A stretch of DNA of 40,307 bases, taken from NCBI GenBank assembly GCA_964355945.1, contig CAYHGE010000022.1, positions 1 through 40,307 of the forward strand. Direction: 5' to 3'. Shown here one piece after another: positions 31,963 to 40,172 of this stretch. Every line of letters starts with the position of its first letter. Positions within the stretch are counted from its first letter, which is position 1. A program made the position numbers and the translations under genes. Below the pieces are notes generated by a model. That model did not search any database. It had not been told where the DNA came from and saw only the letters and a program-made list of their open reading frames with translations. This DNA is from CAIVAT01 sp964355945 (lineage in GTDB: Bacteria; Bacteroidota; Bacteroidia; Bacteroidales; FEN-979).

Positions 31963-32481
31963 TTAATGCTTGTCTGAAACTTCCTGAAAATGCATTATTT
32001 TGTCTGCCCAGGCAAGTAGAACAGCAGATACGATGAATACCATGTGAATTCCTATTTGCAATAATGCATCCTGCATGGGGATATTGTGAATATCAATGAA
32101 GGTTTTCAGAAGATGTACCCCGGAAATACTTACAAGTGAAATAATTAGTTTGATTTTTAGGGTACTTGCATTAATTTTATTTAACCAGTCAGGCTTATCA
32201 ACATGGTTGTCAAATTCAATTTTACTAACAAATGTCCAATAACCTCCAATAAATACAACTACCAAAAGATTTATCACCATGGATATATCAATCAAACCCA
32301 GTACCGAAAGCATAATCATATTTTCATTCAGCGAAGAGAAATTAGAAATCAAATACCATAATTGCATCATAAACTTCACCGCATACAAAATTGAAGCAAT
32401 AATAAGTCCCAGGTAAATGGGAAGCTGTATCCAACGACTAAAAAAAATAAATCGTTCCACTTGTTTTTCAATTTCATGCAT
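31963..32481 (-). CDS. YqhA/UPF0114-family inner-membrane protein
   Basis: A 172-residue protein with about four transmembrane helices and the YqhA family pattern: FIFFSRWIQLPIYLGLIIASILYAVKF near the start, ISMVINLLVVVFIGGYWTFVSKI, NKINASTLKIKLIISLVSISGVHLLKTFI and a last helix VFIVSAVLLAWADKI. Its molecular function is not established. The region is AT-rich relative to the neighbours. It stands alone, divergent from the barrel gene, and a perfect 12-bp inverted repeat lies 55 bp upstream. Confidence 0.85.
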   Translation of the reverse strand: MHEIEKQVERFIFFSRWIQLPIYLGLIIASILYAVKFMMQLWYLISNFSSLNENMIMLSVLGLIDISMVINLLVVVFIGGYWTFVSKIEFDNHVDKPDWLNKINASTLKIKLIISLVSISGVHLLKTFIDIHNIPMQDALLQIGIHMVFIVSAVLLAWADKIMHFQEVSDKH

Positions 32482-32535
32482 GTTTTTCTATTTTTATTTG
32501 GACAAAAATTTATTAATTAATTGTATATTAACAGC

Positions 32536-32567
32536 TTAAATGATTTTTTGTTTTCAAAATCATTTAA
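32536..32567. promoter_or_regulatory. Perfect 12-bp inverted repeat in a divergent promoter region
   Basis: TTAAATGATTTT and AAAATCATTTAA flank an 8-nt loop. It sits in the 300-bp region between divergent yqhA and the barrel gene, so a terminator role is unlikely for either flanking gene. An operator for a dimeric regulator is the simpler reading. The region otherwise contains only AT-rich sequence and a -7 box for the barrel gene. Confidence 0.5.
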
Positions 32568-32736
32568 TTGTGTTACCATAATCAGAAATCCTATTTATAG
32601 TCTTATCAGATATTCTAAAGTTTTCAGGCTTGCACCTGACAGGTTGCGACAATTAACAAACATACAACGCTGCTTCCTGTTGATTATTTTTGGATAAAAA
32701 TACAAAGAAACGATGAAAGGATGGTGGATTAATGGC

Positions 32737-32744
32737 TACATTTG
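32737..32744 (+). promoter_or_regulatory. Candidate -7 box (TACATTTG) for the barrel gene
   Basis: TACATTTG matches TAnnTTTG, 37 bp before the ATG at 32782. No TTTG -33 at correct spacing. Confidence 0.45.
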
Positions 32745-32781
32745 TTCCAATGTTCATCTGTTCTCCAAATAAAAAACTGAC

Positions 32782-33489
32782 ATGAAAAAACTGCTTACCT
32801 TTTTAATAATACTCCTTTTAATATGCACCTCAGAAACAACCTTCAGTCAGACAAAAATCCCGGTGAAACTCGGATTAAAAATTGCCCCGAACGTTGGGTG
32901 GATGAACCCCGGCACGAAGGGATATTCCAGTGACGGCGCCAGGTTCGGTGGCACCATAGGCTTAATAGCCGATTTTTATTTCTCGGAAAACTATGCGTTT
33001 TCTACAGGACTGAACTTCCAGTATATCAATGGCAGCCTTAACTACAATGATTCGCTACAGGTTGCGGAAGGCAGTAAGTATGTGATGAAATATGGCGCAA
33101 TTACAAGTTTGTACAAAATCCTGTACCTCGAGATTCCCCTGACGGTCAAGATGTCAACAAAAGTTTTTGGTAAAATGTCCTACTTCGGCCAAATTGGATT
33201 TGGCACCGGGTTTCGCCTGAATGCCAACAAGAAAGATGATTTTCAACCCGTTGCTGGCGAGCCTCAGGAATTAAATTATGAATACAACGGAGGCACAACC
33301 CTGATACGCGAATCGCTGCTGATTGGCCTCGGAACAGAATACCACATCGATCAGACATCCCGCGTGCTCATCGGGCTCTCATTTTCAGGCTCCCTCAACA
33401 ACGTTCTTACAGGGACTAACTACTCGACCAATGAAACCATAAAAAGCCATCTGAATTACGTGGAACTCAACATCGGGTTCATTTTTTAA
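32782..33489 (+). CDS. PorT-family-like outer-membrane beta-barrel protein
   Basis: A 235-residue exported protein: signal peptide MKKLLTFLIILLLICTSETTFSQ, then an eight-stranded-barrel pattern of the PorT/outer-membrane-protein-beta-barrel type (VKLGLKIAPNVGWMNP, FGGTIGLIADFYFSENYAFSTGLNFQYI, YLEIPLTVKM, YFGQIGFGTGFRLNA, LLIGLGTEYHID, terminal YVELNIGFIF ending in Phe). The YLEIPL-type strand is a hallmark of this family. Many paralogues per Bacteroidota genome; true PorT acts in T9SS, but I cannot assign this one to it. It is 9 bp before nadE. Confidence 0.82.
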   Translation: MKKLLTFLIILLLICTSETTFSQTKIPVKLGLKIAPNVGWMNPGTKGYSSDGARFGGTIGLIADFYFSENYAFSTGLNFQYINGSLNYNDSLQVAEGSKYVMKYGAITSLYKILYLEIPLTVKMSTKVFGKMSYFGQIGFGTGFRLNANKKDDFQPVAGEPQELNYEYNGGTTLIRESLLIGLGTEYHIDQTSRVLIGLSFSGSLNNVLTGTNYSTNETIKSHLNYVELNIGFIF

Positions 33490-33498
33490 CACATCACG

Positions 33499-34965
33499 AT
33501 GAAGATTGCCCTGGCCCAGCTCAATTACCACGTAGGCGATTTCGGGTACAATGTTTCGCGGATCATTGAAAACATTGAGATCGCGAAATCAAAACAGGCG
33601 GATGTCGTTGTATTTGCCGAACTCTCCGTATGTGGTTACCCTCCGCGCGATTTCCTCGAGTTCGACGATTTTATTCGTCGTAGCAATGACGCAGTTGTTG
33701 CAATTGCGCAAAAATGTCAGGGAATTGCCGCCATCGTTGGGGCTCCATCCATCAATACTGCACCAAAGGGGAAACCACTTTATAATTCCGCCTATTTCCT
33801 GGCAAATGGGAAGATTCTTGCCAAAACCCATAAAACGTTGCTTCCCAATTATGACGTATTCGACGAATACCGGTACTTTGAGCCCAACAGGCTTCCATAT
33901 TCTGTGGTAGAATATAAGGAGTGTCGCTTTGCAATGACGATCTGCGAAGACCTGTGGAACATTTCAGATGATCCTCTTTATATCCGCAACCCGATGGATG
34001 AGCTGAAGCAACTCAATCCCGATGTCATCATCAACATTGCTGCATCCCCCTTCAGTTACGATCAACCTGAGATCAGGCGCGGCATCCTGACAAAGAATGC
34101 CGTAACGTACAACTTGCCTGTGATTTATGTAAATCAGATCGGCGGACAAACTGAGCTGATCTTCGACGGGGANNNNNNNNNNNNNNNNNNNNNNNNNNNN
34201 NNNNNNNNNNNNNNNNNNNNNNNNNNNNNNNNNNNNNNNNNNNNNNNNNNNNNNNNNNNNNNNNNNNNNNNNAATGTTCGTGCCATCCTGCTCCCCTCTC
34301 AGTTCTCGTCGGAGCACAGCATTTCTGATGCCATCTTGCTGGCTGACAACCTGGGCATTGAATATGAGATCATTCCGATTGCTGATACGTTCCATTCCTT
34401 TGAAGCGACCCTTAAAACACAGTTTGCCGGACTACCCTTCAACCTTGCTGAGGAGAATATCCAGGCGCGTATCCGTGCAGTGATCCTCATGGCATTGTCC
34501 AACAAATTCGGCTATATCCTTTTGAACACTTCAAATAAAAGTGAAGCAGCCGTAGGCTACGGCACACTTTACGGCGACATGTGCGGCGGAATTTCCGTGC
34601 TGGGAGATGTTTACAAAACACAGGTGTATGACCTGGCGAAATTTATCAACAAGGAGCAAGAGTTAATACCGAACAATTCGATCATGAAGCCACCTTCAGC
34701 CGAATTAAGACCTGATCAGAAAGATTCGGATTCATTGCCTGACTATGGTATTCTTGACCGGATACTTTACCATTATATCGAAAAGCGCACAGGTCCCAAC
34801 GAATTGATCGCCATGGGGTTTGATGCCGAAGTCGTAAAAAGAGTATTGAAGTTGGTCAACAACAATGAATACAAGCGTTACCAGACACCACCCATCCTCA
34901 GGGTTTCTCCCAAAGCATTCGGAATGGGGCGTCGGCTGCCCATCGTGGGAAAATATCTCTCCTAG
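33499..34965 (+). CDS. nadE: Glutamine-dependent NAD+ synthase NadE, interrupted by an assembly gap
   Basis: Last step of NAD+ biosynthesis: amidates nicotinic acid adenine dinucleotide with glutamine-derived ammonia. The N-terminal carbon-nitrogen hydrolase (glutaminase) domain is present with its Glu (VVFAELSVCGYPP), Lys (KTLLPNYDVFDE) and Cys (MTICEDLW) catalytic triad. The C-terminal synthase domain has LLNTSNKSEAAVGYGTLYGDMCGG and PSAELRPDQKDSDSLPDYGILD. A 100-N run (34173-34272) replaces the region between GGQTELIFDG and NVRAILLPSQ, where the end of the glutaminase domain and the SGGIDS ATP-pyrophosphatase loop should be. Compared with family members, about 90-100 residues belong there, so the gap length is a placeholder and the frame across it is only apparent. 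Confidence 0.93.
   Translation: MKIALAQLNYHVGDFGYNVSRIIENIEIAKSKQADVVVFAELSVCGYPPRDFLEFDDFIRRSNDAVVAIAQKCQGIAAIVGAPSINTAPKGKPLYNSAYFLANGKILAKTHKTLLPNYDVFDEYRYFEPNRLPYSVVEYKECRFAMTICEDLWNISDDPLYIRNPMDELKQLNPDVIINIAASPFSYDQPEIRRGILTKNAVTYNLPVIYVNQIGGQTELIFDGXXXXXXXXXXXXXXXXXXXXXXXXXXXXXXXXXXNVRAILLPSQFSSEHSISDAILLADNLGIEYEIIPIADTFHSFEATLKTQFAGLPFNLAEENIQARIRAVILMALSNKFGYILLNTSNKSEAAVGYGTLYGDMCGGISVLGDVYKTQVYDLAKFINKEQELIPNNSIMKPPSAELRPDQKDSDSLPDYGILDRILYHYIEKRTGPNELIAMGFDAEVVKRVLKLVNNNEYKRYQTPPILRVSPKAFGMGRRLPIVGKYLS
34173..34272. other. Assembly gap (100 N)
   Basis: Exactly 100 N, the usual scaffolding placeholder. The protein comparison indicates roughly 270-300 bp of real sequence are missing. 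Confidence 0.98.
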
Positions 34966-34970
34966 TCTGG

Positions 34971-35219
34971 TTATTCGGCCGAAACCGATTCTACCGATTT
35001 AATTTCAGGAAGTGCCCTGATAACTGCCGCTTCGATGCCGTTTTTCAGGGTCATCTGACTGTGGGGACAATTGCCGCACATACCCAGCAAACGGATATTT
35101 ACGGTATTATCTTCAGTCAGGTTCACATATTCCACATCACCTCCGTCAGCCTGCAGATAAGGACGGATCTGTTCAAGAACATTTTTTACTTTCGATTCGA
35201 GTTCGTCGTTTACAACCAT
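34971..35219 (-). CDS. NifU-like (Nfu) Fe-S cluster scaffold protein
   Basis: An 82-residue single-domain Nfu protein: VKNVLEQIRPYLQADGGDVEYV, then the cluster-binding CxxC in LLGMCGNCPHSQMTLKNGIE. Nfu domains carry and transfer 4Fe-4S clusters to apoproteins. Convergent with nadE (5 bp between stops), with its own -7 box upstream. Confidence 0.92.
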   Translation of the reverse strand: MVVNDELESKVKNVLEQIRPYLQADGGDVEYVNLTEDNTVNIRLLGMCGNCPHSQMTLKNGIEAAVIRALPEIKSVESVSAE

Positions 35220-35254
35220 TGGGAATATCTATTGAATTATTTTATTTGAGTTTG

Positions 35255-35262
35255 CAAAATTA
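35255..35262 (-). promoter_or_regulatory. Candidate -7 box (TAATTTTG) for the nfu gene
   Basis: The minus strand reads TAATTTTG, matching TAnnTTTG, 35 bp before the ATG at 35219. No -33 TTTG is obvious. Confidence 0.45.
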
Positions 35263-35308
35263 CACAAAAAACCAAAAGACCCGGTAATGGGATGATCAAA
35301 TCTTGTTT

Positions 35309-36463
35309 TTATTCTTCATCAGAATATACAGCTGATGCAAGATCACGCAAATTATACCGTGACGCCATGGTTTGTCCGTAAGCCCCGGTTGACCTGATGG
35401 CGAGGAGATCATTCCGGCTTGTTTTTGGCAGGGAGACTGCCTTCCCGAAGCAATCCGAGGATTCACAAATCGGACCTACGACATCGTATTTCTCCGGTTC
35501 TGCCATGGAGGTAAGGCTTTCAATCTTGTGATAGCTTTGATACAATGCCGGGCGGATCAGGTCATTCATCCCGGCATCAACAATGGCAAACCGGGTGTTG
35601 ACACCTTTTTTCACAAACATAACTTTTGTAATCAGGCTTCCGCATTGGGCAACAAGTGCCCTTCCAGGCTCAAAATGAAGCTGCTGGTTCGGCTGCAACT
35701 CCATAAAGTTGCTGAACACCCTGAAATAGGTTGAAAAATCAGGGATCGGGGAACTATCCGGATCACCATAATCAACACCCAGCCCACCTCCTGCATTGAT
35801 GATCTCCGGGAATACCTTGTTGGATATAAACCAGGCATTGATCTCATTAATCCGCTGGCACAGGCTTTTAAAAACATCGAGGTCCGTGATCTGCGATCCG
35901 ATGTGGAAATGAAGCCCTTTCAGCTTCAGATTTTCGAGTGTCCTGATCTTTTCCAGTACTTTTTCGAATTCCCAGGGCAGTATCCCGAATTTATTCTCTT
36001 CTAGTCCTGTGGTGATGTAGCGGTGTGTGTGTGCATCCACATTGGGAATGATCCGCAATGAAATATTCGCCGCTACGCCCATGGCTGCTGCAATTTCATT
36101 TATAACCATCATTTCCTGGCGGGATTCCACGTTGATGCTCTCTATTCTATGGTGGAGAGCCAGCCTGATCTCCTCATCTGATTTACCGACACCCGAGAAC
36201 ATGATCCGCGATGGTTCGAATCCATGCCGGATGGCAGCTTTTATTTCGTTCCCGCTCACACAATCGGCACCATAACCGGATGCACTGATAAGCGACAGGA
36301 TTTCAGGGTTGGAATTGGCCTTCAAAGCATAATGCAGGTGGTAGCCATGTCGCCGGGCCTCAAGGGAACAGGAATCCAGGGTCTCCCTGAGCAAATCCAT
36401 GTCATAGTAATAGAATGGCGTTTGGATTGTATGAAATCTGCGGATGGTATCTGCCTTAAACAT
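35309..36463 (-). CDS. lysA: Diaminopimelate decarboxylase LysA
   Basis: PLP-dependent decarboxylase converting meso-diaminopimelate to L-lysine. Fold-type III (alanine-racemase-like) protein of 384 residues: PLP lysine in HYALKANSNPEIL, GADCVSGNEI, HFHIGSQ, the phosphate-binding GGGLGVDYG, EPGRALVA and the C-terminal active-site GPICESSDCFGK and GAYGQTMASRYN. Co-oriented with lysC, 18 bp downstream of it, so the two form a lysine operon. Meso-diaminopimelate is also the MurE substrate in this window. Confidence 0.95.
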   Translation of the reverse strand: MFKADTIRRFHTIQTPFYYYDMDLLRETLDSCSLEARRHGYHLHYALKANSNPEILSLISASGYGADCVSGNEIKAAIRHGFEPSRIMFSGVGKSDEEIRLALHHRIESINVESRQEMMVINEIAAAMGVAANISLRIIPNVDAHTHRYITTGLEENKFGILPWEFEKVLEKIRTLENLKLKGLHFHIGSQITDLDVFKSLCQRINEINAWFISNKVFPEIINAGGGLGVDYGDPDSSPIPDFSTYFRVFSNFMELQPNQQLHFEPGRALVAQCGSLITKVMFVKKGVNTRFAIVDAGMNDLIRPALYQSYHKIESLTSMAEPEKYDVVGPICESSDCFGKAVSLPKTSRNDLLAIRSTGAYGQTMASRYNLRDLASAVYSDEE

Positions 36464-36481
36464 TTGATGGAATCATGTCAG

Positions 36482-37801
36482 TCAATAGTTGAAAAACTGG
36501 GAACTGAGGGCATTCAGAGTCTTCCTTTTGAATGCAGAGGGGATCAGGATCGATATGTTGTTCTGACTCCCTCCGTAAGAGATCATCCGAACCGGTACAT
36601 CCCTGATTGCGGTGAACAGGTTGGCAGCAATATCTCCCTGAGAAGCAATGCCTTCACCTACTGCGCAAATGATGGTCTGATCATGGTCTGCCTCCACACT
36701 GCCATAATGTTTGAGATCATCCACAATTTGCGAAAAATGGGTGAGATCATCAATGGTCAGCGAGACACTGATCTCCGAAGTGGTGATCATATCAATCGGG
36801 GTCTTGTAGAGTTCGAATATTTCAAACACCTTCCGCATGAAACCATAAGCCAGCAGCATCCTGCCCGACTTCACCCGGATGGCAGTGATGCCATCTTTCG
36901 CTGCAATGGCCTTCACCCCTTTTCCGGATGTTTTATCGGTTATTACTGATCCCCGTGCAGCTGGATTCATGGTATTCCTGATGACTACAGGGATTCCGGC
37001 AACCTTGGCAGGAAGGATCGTGGAAGGATGGAGGATTTTTGCCCCGAAATAGGCCAGCTCAGCAGCTTCATCGAACGAAAGCTCTGAAATCGCATGCGTA
37101 CGGTCGACATACCGGGGGTCATTGTCATGAAATCCATCAATATCCGTCCATATCTCTATCTCACTTGCGTTGATGGCAACTCCAAGAAGGGATGCAGAAA
37201 AGTCGCTGCCTCCCCGCCTGAGGTTGTCCACCTCGCCATAAGCATTTCTGCAGATAAATCCCTGGGTTATAAATAACCTGCTGCCCGGATATTTGTCCAT
37301 CTCCCGGGTGAGATTCTCCCGGATATAATACTGGTCAGGTTCCTGTTCACGGTCAATCCGCATAAAATTCAGCGCATTCAACAACACAGAAGGGAAGTTC
37401 ATCTCTTCAAGATAAAATTGCATCAACGCGGAAGAGATCAATTCACCCTGCGCCAGCACACATTTGACTTCGTTCGATGTAAACAGATCCTGGGTAAACG
37501 ACCGAATGTAATTAAAATGATAACGTATCATTTCCGAACCTCTCTTCCTGAAGGCTGCCGTTTCAAACAACGCATCAACAACCTTCATGCAGGTATCCTC
37601 GAGTGCATTGATTCTTTCTGTTGCAACCTCCGGGTTCCTTTTCTCCAGATAACCGGATATTTCAACCAGGCTGTTGGTCGTTCCTGCCATCGCAGACAGC
37701 ACAACAATCACCGGTTCATCTAACGAAACCAGCTGTTGCACTACCATTTTGATGTTCTCCGGAGTCCCAACGGAGGTTCCTCCAAACTTCATTACTTTCA
37801 T
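36482..37801 (-). CDS. lysC: Monofunctional aspartate kinase
   Basis: First enzyme of the aspartate family pathway. Residues 1-300 form the kinase domain (KVMKFGGTSVGTPENIKMV, VVLSAMAGTTNSLVE, DNLRRGGSDFSASLLG, WTDIDGFHDNDPR, SFDEAAELAYFGAKILHP), followed by two C-terminal ACT domains (ITAIRVKSGRMLLAYGFMRKVFEIF; CAVGEGIASQ...ISYGGSQNNISILI), which bind the feedback amino acid. Without a homoserine dehydrogenase fusion it is the lysine/DAP-directed type. The frame opens with GTG at 37804, but ATG at 37801 (MKVMKFGG) is preferred, downstream of a TATCTTTG box. 439 residues. Confidence 0.94.
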   Translation of the reverse strand: MKVMKFGGTSVGTPENIKMVVQQLVSLDEPVIVVLSAMAGTTNSLVEISGYLEKRNPEVATERINALEDTCMKVVDALFETAAFRKRGSEMIRYHFNYIRSFTQDLFTSNEVKCVLAQGELISSALMQFYLEEMNFPSVLLNALNFMRIDREQEPDQYYIRENLTREMDKYPGSRLFITQGFICRNAYGEVDNLRRGGSDFSASLLGVAINASEIEIWTDIDGFHDNDPRYVDRTHAISELSFDEAAELAYFGAKILHPSTILPAKVAGIPVVIRNTMNPAARGSVITDKTSGKGVKAIAAKDGITAIRVKSGRMLLAYGFMRKVFEIFELYKTPIDMITTSEISVSLTIDDLTHFSQIVDDLKHYGSVEADHDQTIICAVGEGIASQGDIAANLFTAIRDVPVRMISYGGSQNNISILIPSAFKRKTLNALSSQFFNY

Positions 37802-37832
37802 CACCGATTAATTAAACCAGGTAAATAATCTG

Positions 37833-37840
37833 CAAAGATA
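37833..37840 (-). promoter_or_regulatory. Candidate -7 box (TATCTTTG) for lysC-lysA
   Basis: The minus strand reads TATCTTTG followed by CA, a full TAnnTTTG match, 31 bp before the lysC ATG. The wording TTTGTATCTTTGCA is widespread upstream of Bacteroidota genes. Confidence 0.55.
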
Positions 37841-38041
37841 CAAATCGCTGAACTATAAGTTTATTACAGTTCACCAAAACACAGGGTCATATTACGCAAA
37901 CTACAAATTACAAGGCTCTTCCATCAGGCAACAATAACCAATCGAGTTAACCAGACCGGATAAAAAATAGTATATTTTAATTCAGCCCCCTGCAGGAATT
38001 GATAAGTTATCTAAAGAAAATACGCTAAATTTGATTGCACA

Positions 38042-38122
38042 ATGCAGCCGGTCTTTTACAGCATTGCTGATAAAAAACAACCTATTTTAACCACAATGCC
38101 TAATCCAAATCCATCTGCTTGA
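38042..38122 (+). CDS. Possible small ORF (26 codons) in the leader of the ydeI-like gene
   Basis: In the 370-bp gap between lysC and the YdeI-like gene, a TAAATTTG box (38026-38033) is followed 9 bp later by ATG and 26 codons (MQPVFYSIADKKQ...) ending in TGA, 48 bp before the next gene. The first residues MQPVF resemble VQPVFFA near the start of the downstream protein, so it could be a relic of a duplicated start. It may also be chance or a short leader peptide. I see no other evidence that it is translated. Confidence 0.25.
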   Translation: MQPVFYSIADKKQPILTTMPNPNPSA

Positions 38123-38170
38123 ATTACAACAAGTTGTTTATCAATCAACCAATAACTTGCAAACAAGGCA

Positions 38171-38752
38171 ATGATAACAGATGTTCAACCTGTGTTTTTT
38201 GCGACACAATCAGATTTCCGGAGTTGGCTCACTGAAAACCATGACAAGGTGAGCGTGCTGTTTGTTGGCTATTACAAAATCAGCAGTGGCAAACCGAGCA
38301 TGACCTGGAGTGAATCGGTTGACCAGGCGCTCTGTTTTGGCTGGATAGATGGCGTTCGACAATCCATTGATAAGGAAAGCTATTTTATCCGTTTCACGCC
38401 CCGCAAACCAAAAAGCATCTGGAGCGCAATCAATATCAAAAAAATTGAAGTGCTCACGGCAAATGGTCTGATGAAACCCGCCGGATTTACTGCATTCGCT
38501 TGGAGAACTGACAGTCAATCGAAAATTTATGCGTACGAAAATGAACCGTTACTTCTCACAGATAATTTTGAAAACACATTCAAACTAAATCAAAAAGCGT
38601 GGTCATTTTTTCAAACCATGCCTCAGTCGTACAAAAAAACGGCTGTCAAATGGGTCATGAGTGCCAGGCAAGAATCAACCAGGGAAAAACGGCTTCAAGA
38701 ATTAATCATGGATTGTGAAGCCGGACGTAAAATTAAAAGCTTAAGCTATTAA
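38171..38752 (+). CDS. YdeI/OmpD-associated family protein
   Basis: A 193-residue protein with the family pattern: PVFFATQSDFRSWLTENHDK at the start, SMTWSESVDQALCFGWIDGVRQSID (the W-x-E-A/S-V-D-x-A-L-C-F-G-W-I-D core), YFIRFTPRKPKSIWSAINIKKIE and a C-terminal helical domain (WSFFQTMPQSYKKTAVKWVMSARQESTREKRL). Proteins of this family are annotated as bacteriocin-protection or OmpD-associated proteins from a Salmonella member; the molecular role is unclear. A TAAATTTG box lies 138 bp upstream. Confidence 0.88.
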   Translation: MITDVQPVFFATQSDFRSWLTENHDKVSVLFVGYYKISSGKPSMTWSESVDQALCFGWIDGVRQSIDKESYFIRFTPRKPKSIWSAINIKKIEVLTANGLMKPAGFTAFAWRTDSQSKIYAYENEPLLLTDNFENTFKLNQKAWSFFQTMPQSYKKTAVKWVMSARQESTREKRLQELIMDCEAGRKIKSLSY

Positions 38753-38906
38753 AAGTGAAATTTAATGAGCAAATGCTCAAAAACATTTTGATTGAGCGGA
38801 ATCTTGCCAGTGAAGTCAGCATATCCGATGAATGTTTTTCGTGATAAGATTATCCTGATTTCAGAAGATATTGTTCTAATAGATTTAGTGATGACCTCTC
38901 TCCACA

Positions 38907-39074
38907 CGCTCCGTAGGAGTGAAATATTGGTAGTAAATGGATGTTCGGGGGTAATTCGCTCCGTAGGTGCGAAATTATTCCCAGAACATCAATCCAAAAT
39001 GAATTGCGCACCTATGGTGCGCTGGGGTCGGGGTGGGGGCACACGGGCTACCAATATCTGGCACCTACGGAGCC
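38907..39074. repeat. 168-bp hairpin element containing copy 2 of the 73-bp GCTCCGTAGG repeat
   Basis: 38907-38979 is co-linear with the element at 30710-30782. The right end (39048-39074) is the reverse complement of box A: 22 of 26 positions match between 38908-38933 and the right arm. An inner pair (GTAGGTGCG.AATT with AATTGCGCACCTAT) forms a second stem. The whole could fold as a long hairpin or represent two inverted copies. It lies 26 bp before the lipoprotein ATG and fills most of 38753-39100, where no gene is supported. Confidence 0.75.
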
Positions 39075-39100
39075 AGGGAGAATATATCTGGAACATTCGT

Positions 39101-39490
39101 ATGAAAAACAAAATTTCAACATTGTTGTTGCTTTCGACACTTTTTATTGGCTGTAAAGAATCCGAAACCGCCAAACCAGCTGATAATATAGTTTATGAGC
39201 AGATTAACAAGACCGTAATATATCCCGATAAGGATACCATCCGTGGCGCATGCAGAAAGCTGATTTTCCAAATCGTTGATAACACACCTAACGGATTTCA
39301 GGCGGTATTGAAAGAGAATACAGGCATCATGGAATGTCAGGCGTTCAACAGCTTTCTCACCGACAGCCTGAACAATAACATGCGTGTACTGGATGAAAAC
39401 GTGCCGGTACCACCCGGCGGCAATTGGCATGGGACTGGTTCAGGACTGATCCTCGACAATTATGCAGGAAAGGGCCAAAAATTTATATAA
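39101..39490 (+). CDS. Small lipoprotein, unknown function
   Basis: A 129-residue protein: signal peptide MKNKISTLLLLSTLFIGC with lipobox (LFIGC, lipidated Cys18), then an all-beta-looking body ending PPGGNWHGTGSGLILDNYAGKGQKFI. I do not recognise the family. The frame runs upstream to 38792 without a stop, but those 103 codons cross the repeat element and lack protein-like composition, so I start at the ATG that gives the lipoprotein signal. Its promoter region has been taken over by the 168-bp hairpin element. Confidence 0.7.
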   Translation: MKNKISTLLLLSTLFIGCKESETAKPADNIVYEQINKTVIYPDKDTIRGACRKLIFQIVDNTPNGFQAVLKENTGIMECQAFNSFLTDSLNNNMRVLDENVPVPPGGNWHGTGSGLILDNYAGKGQKFI

Positions 39491-39529
39491 TCAACCCATT
39501 TTAACCGGGCAGACCAAATAGTTCAGATT

Positions 39530-40153
39530 ATGACACAGATTGACCGTAAACAGCACTGGGAGAATATTTACACGACAAAGCAGCCGGATGAAGTAAGCTG
39601 GTTCCAGCCTGTACCCGTTACATCCCTCGATTTCGTAAAGTACTTCGACATTCCTTTCACGGCCAGGATTATCGACATCGGTGGTGGCGACAGTTTGTTT
39701 GCTGACCATCTGCTTGATCTCGGATACAAGAGTATTACAATACTTGACATTTCAGAGGCAGCCCTGCAACGAGCCAGGATACGCCTTGGCGACAGGGCGA
39801 AACAGGTCACCTGGATAGTGGATGATGCTGCGACCTTTGTTCCAACCGAACAGTATGACTTCTGGCACGACCGCGCCGCATTCCACTTCCTTACCAGAGC
39901 TGAGGAGATTGAACACTACATCGACGCTGCTCAGGGAAGTATTGCACCTGGCGGCATCCTGGTTCTGGGTACCTTCTCCCTGCAGGGGGCGAAAAAGTGC
40001 AGCGGACTGGAAATTTGTCAGTATTCTGAAGAAACCATGCCGGCCAGGCTGGAAAAATATTTTGAAAAAATAAAATGCATAACTGTTGACCACAAAACAC
40101 CGTTTGACACAGTTCAGAATTTTATATTTTGCAGCTTCAGGAGAATGATCTAA
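39530..40153 (+). CDS. Class I SAM-dependent methyltransferase
   Basis: A 207-residue methyltransferase with the start HWENIYTTKQPDEVSWFQP typical of a widespread small-methyltransferase group (tellurite-resistance/thiopurine-methyltransferase-like). Rossmann motif I is ARIIDIGGGDSLFADHLLDLG, then ITILDIS (acidic residue for the ribose hydroxyls) and DFWHDRAAFHFLTRAEE, then GGILVLGTFS. The substrate is unknown. A 39-bp gap separates it from the lipoprotein; no clear promoter between them. Confidence 0.83.
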   Translation: MTQIDRKQHWENIYTTKQPDEVSWFQPVPVTSLDFVKYFDIPFTARIIDIGGGDSLFADHLLDLGYKSITILDISEAALQRARIRLGDRAKQVTWIVDDAATFVPTEQYDFWHDRAAFHFLTRAEEIEHYIDAAQGSIAPGGILVLGTFSLQGAKKCSGLEICQYSEETMPARLEKYFEKIKCITVDHKTPFDTVQNFIFCSFRRMI

Positions 40154-40172
40154 CTTGCATTATTATTGGAAA

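Noticed and set aside
38792..39100. Longer reading frame in front of the small lipoprotein
   Set aside because: It crosses the 168-bp repeat element and lacks protein-like composition; the ATG at 39101 gives a clean lipoprotein signal.
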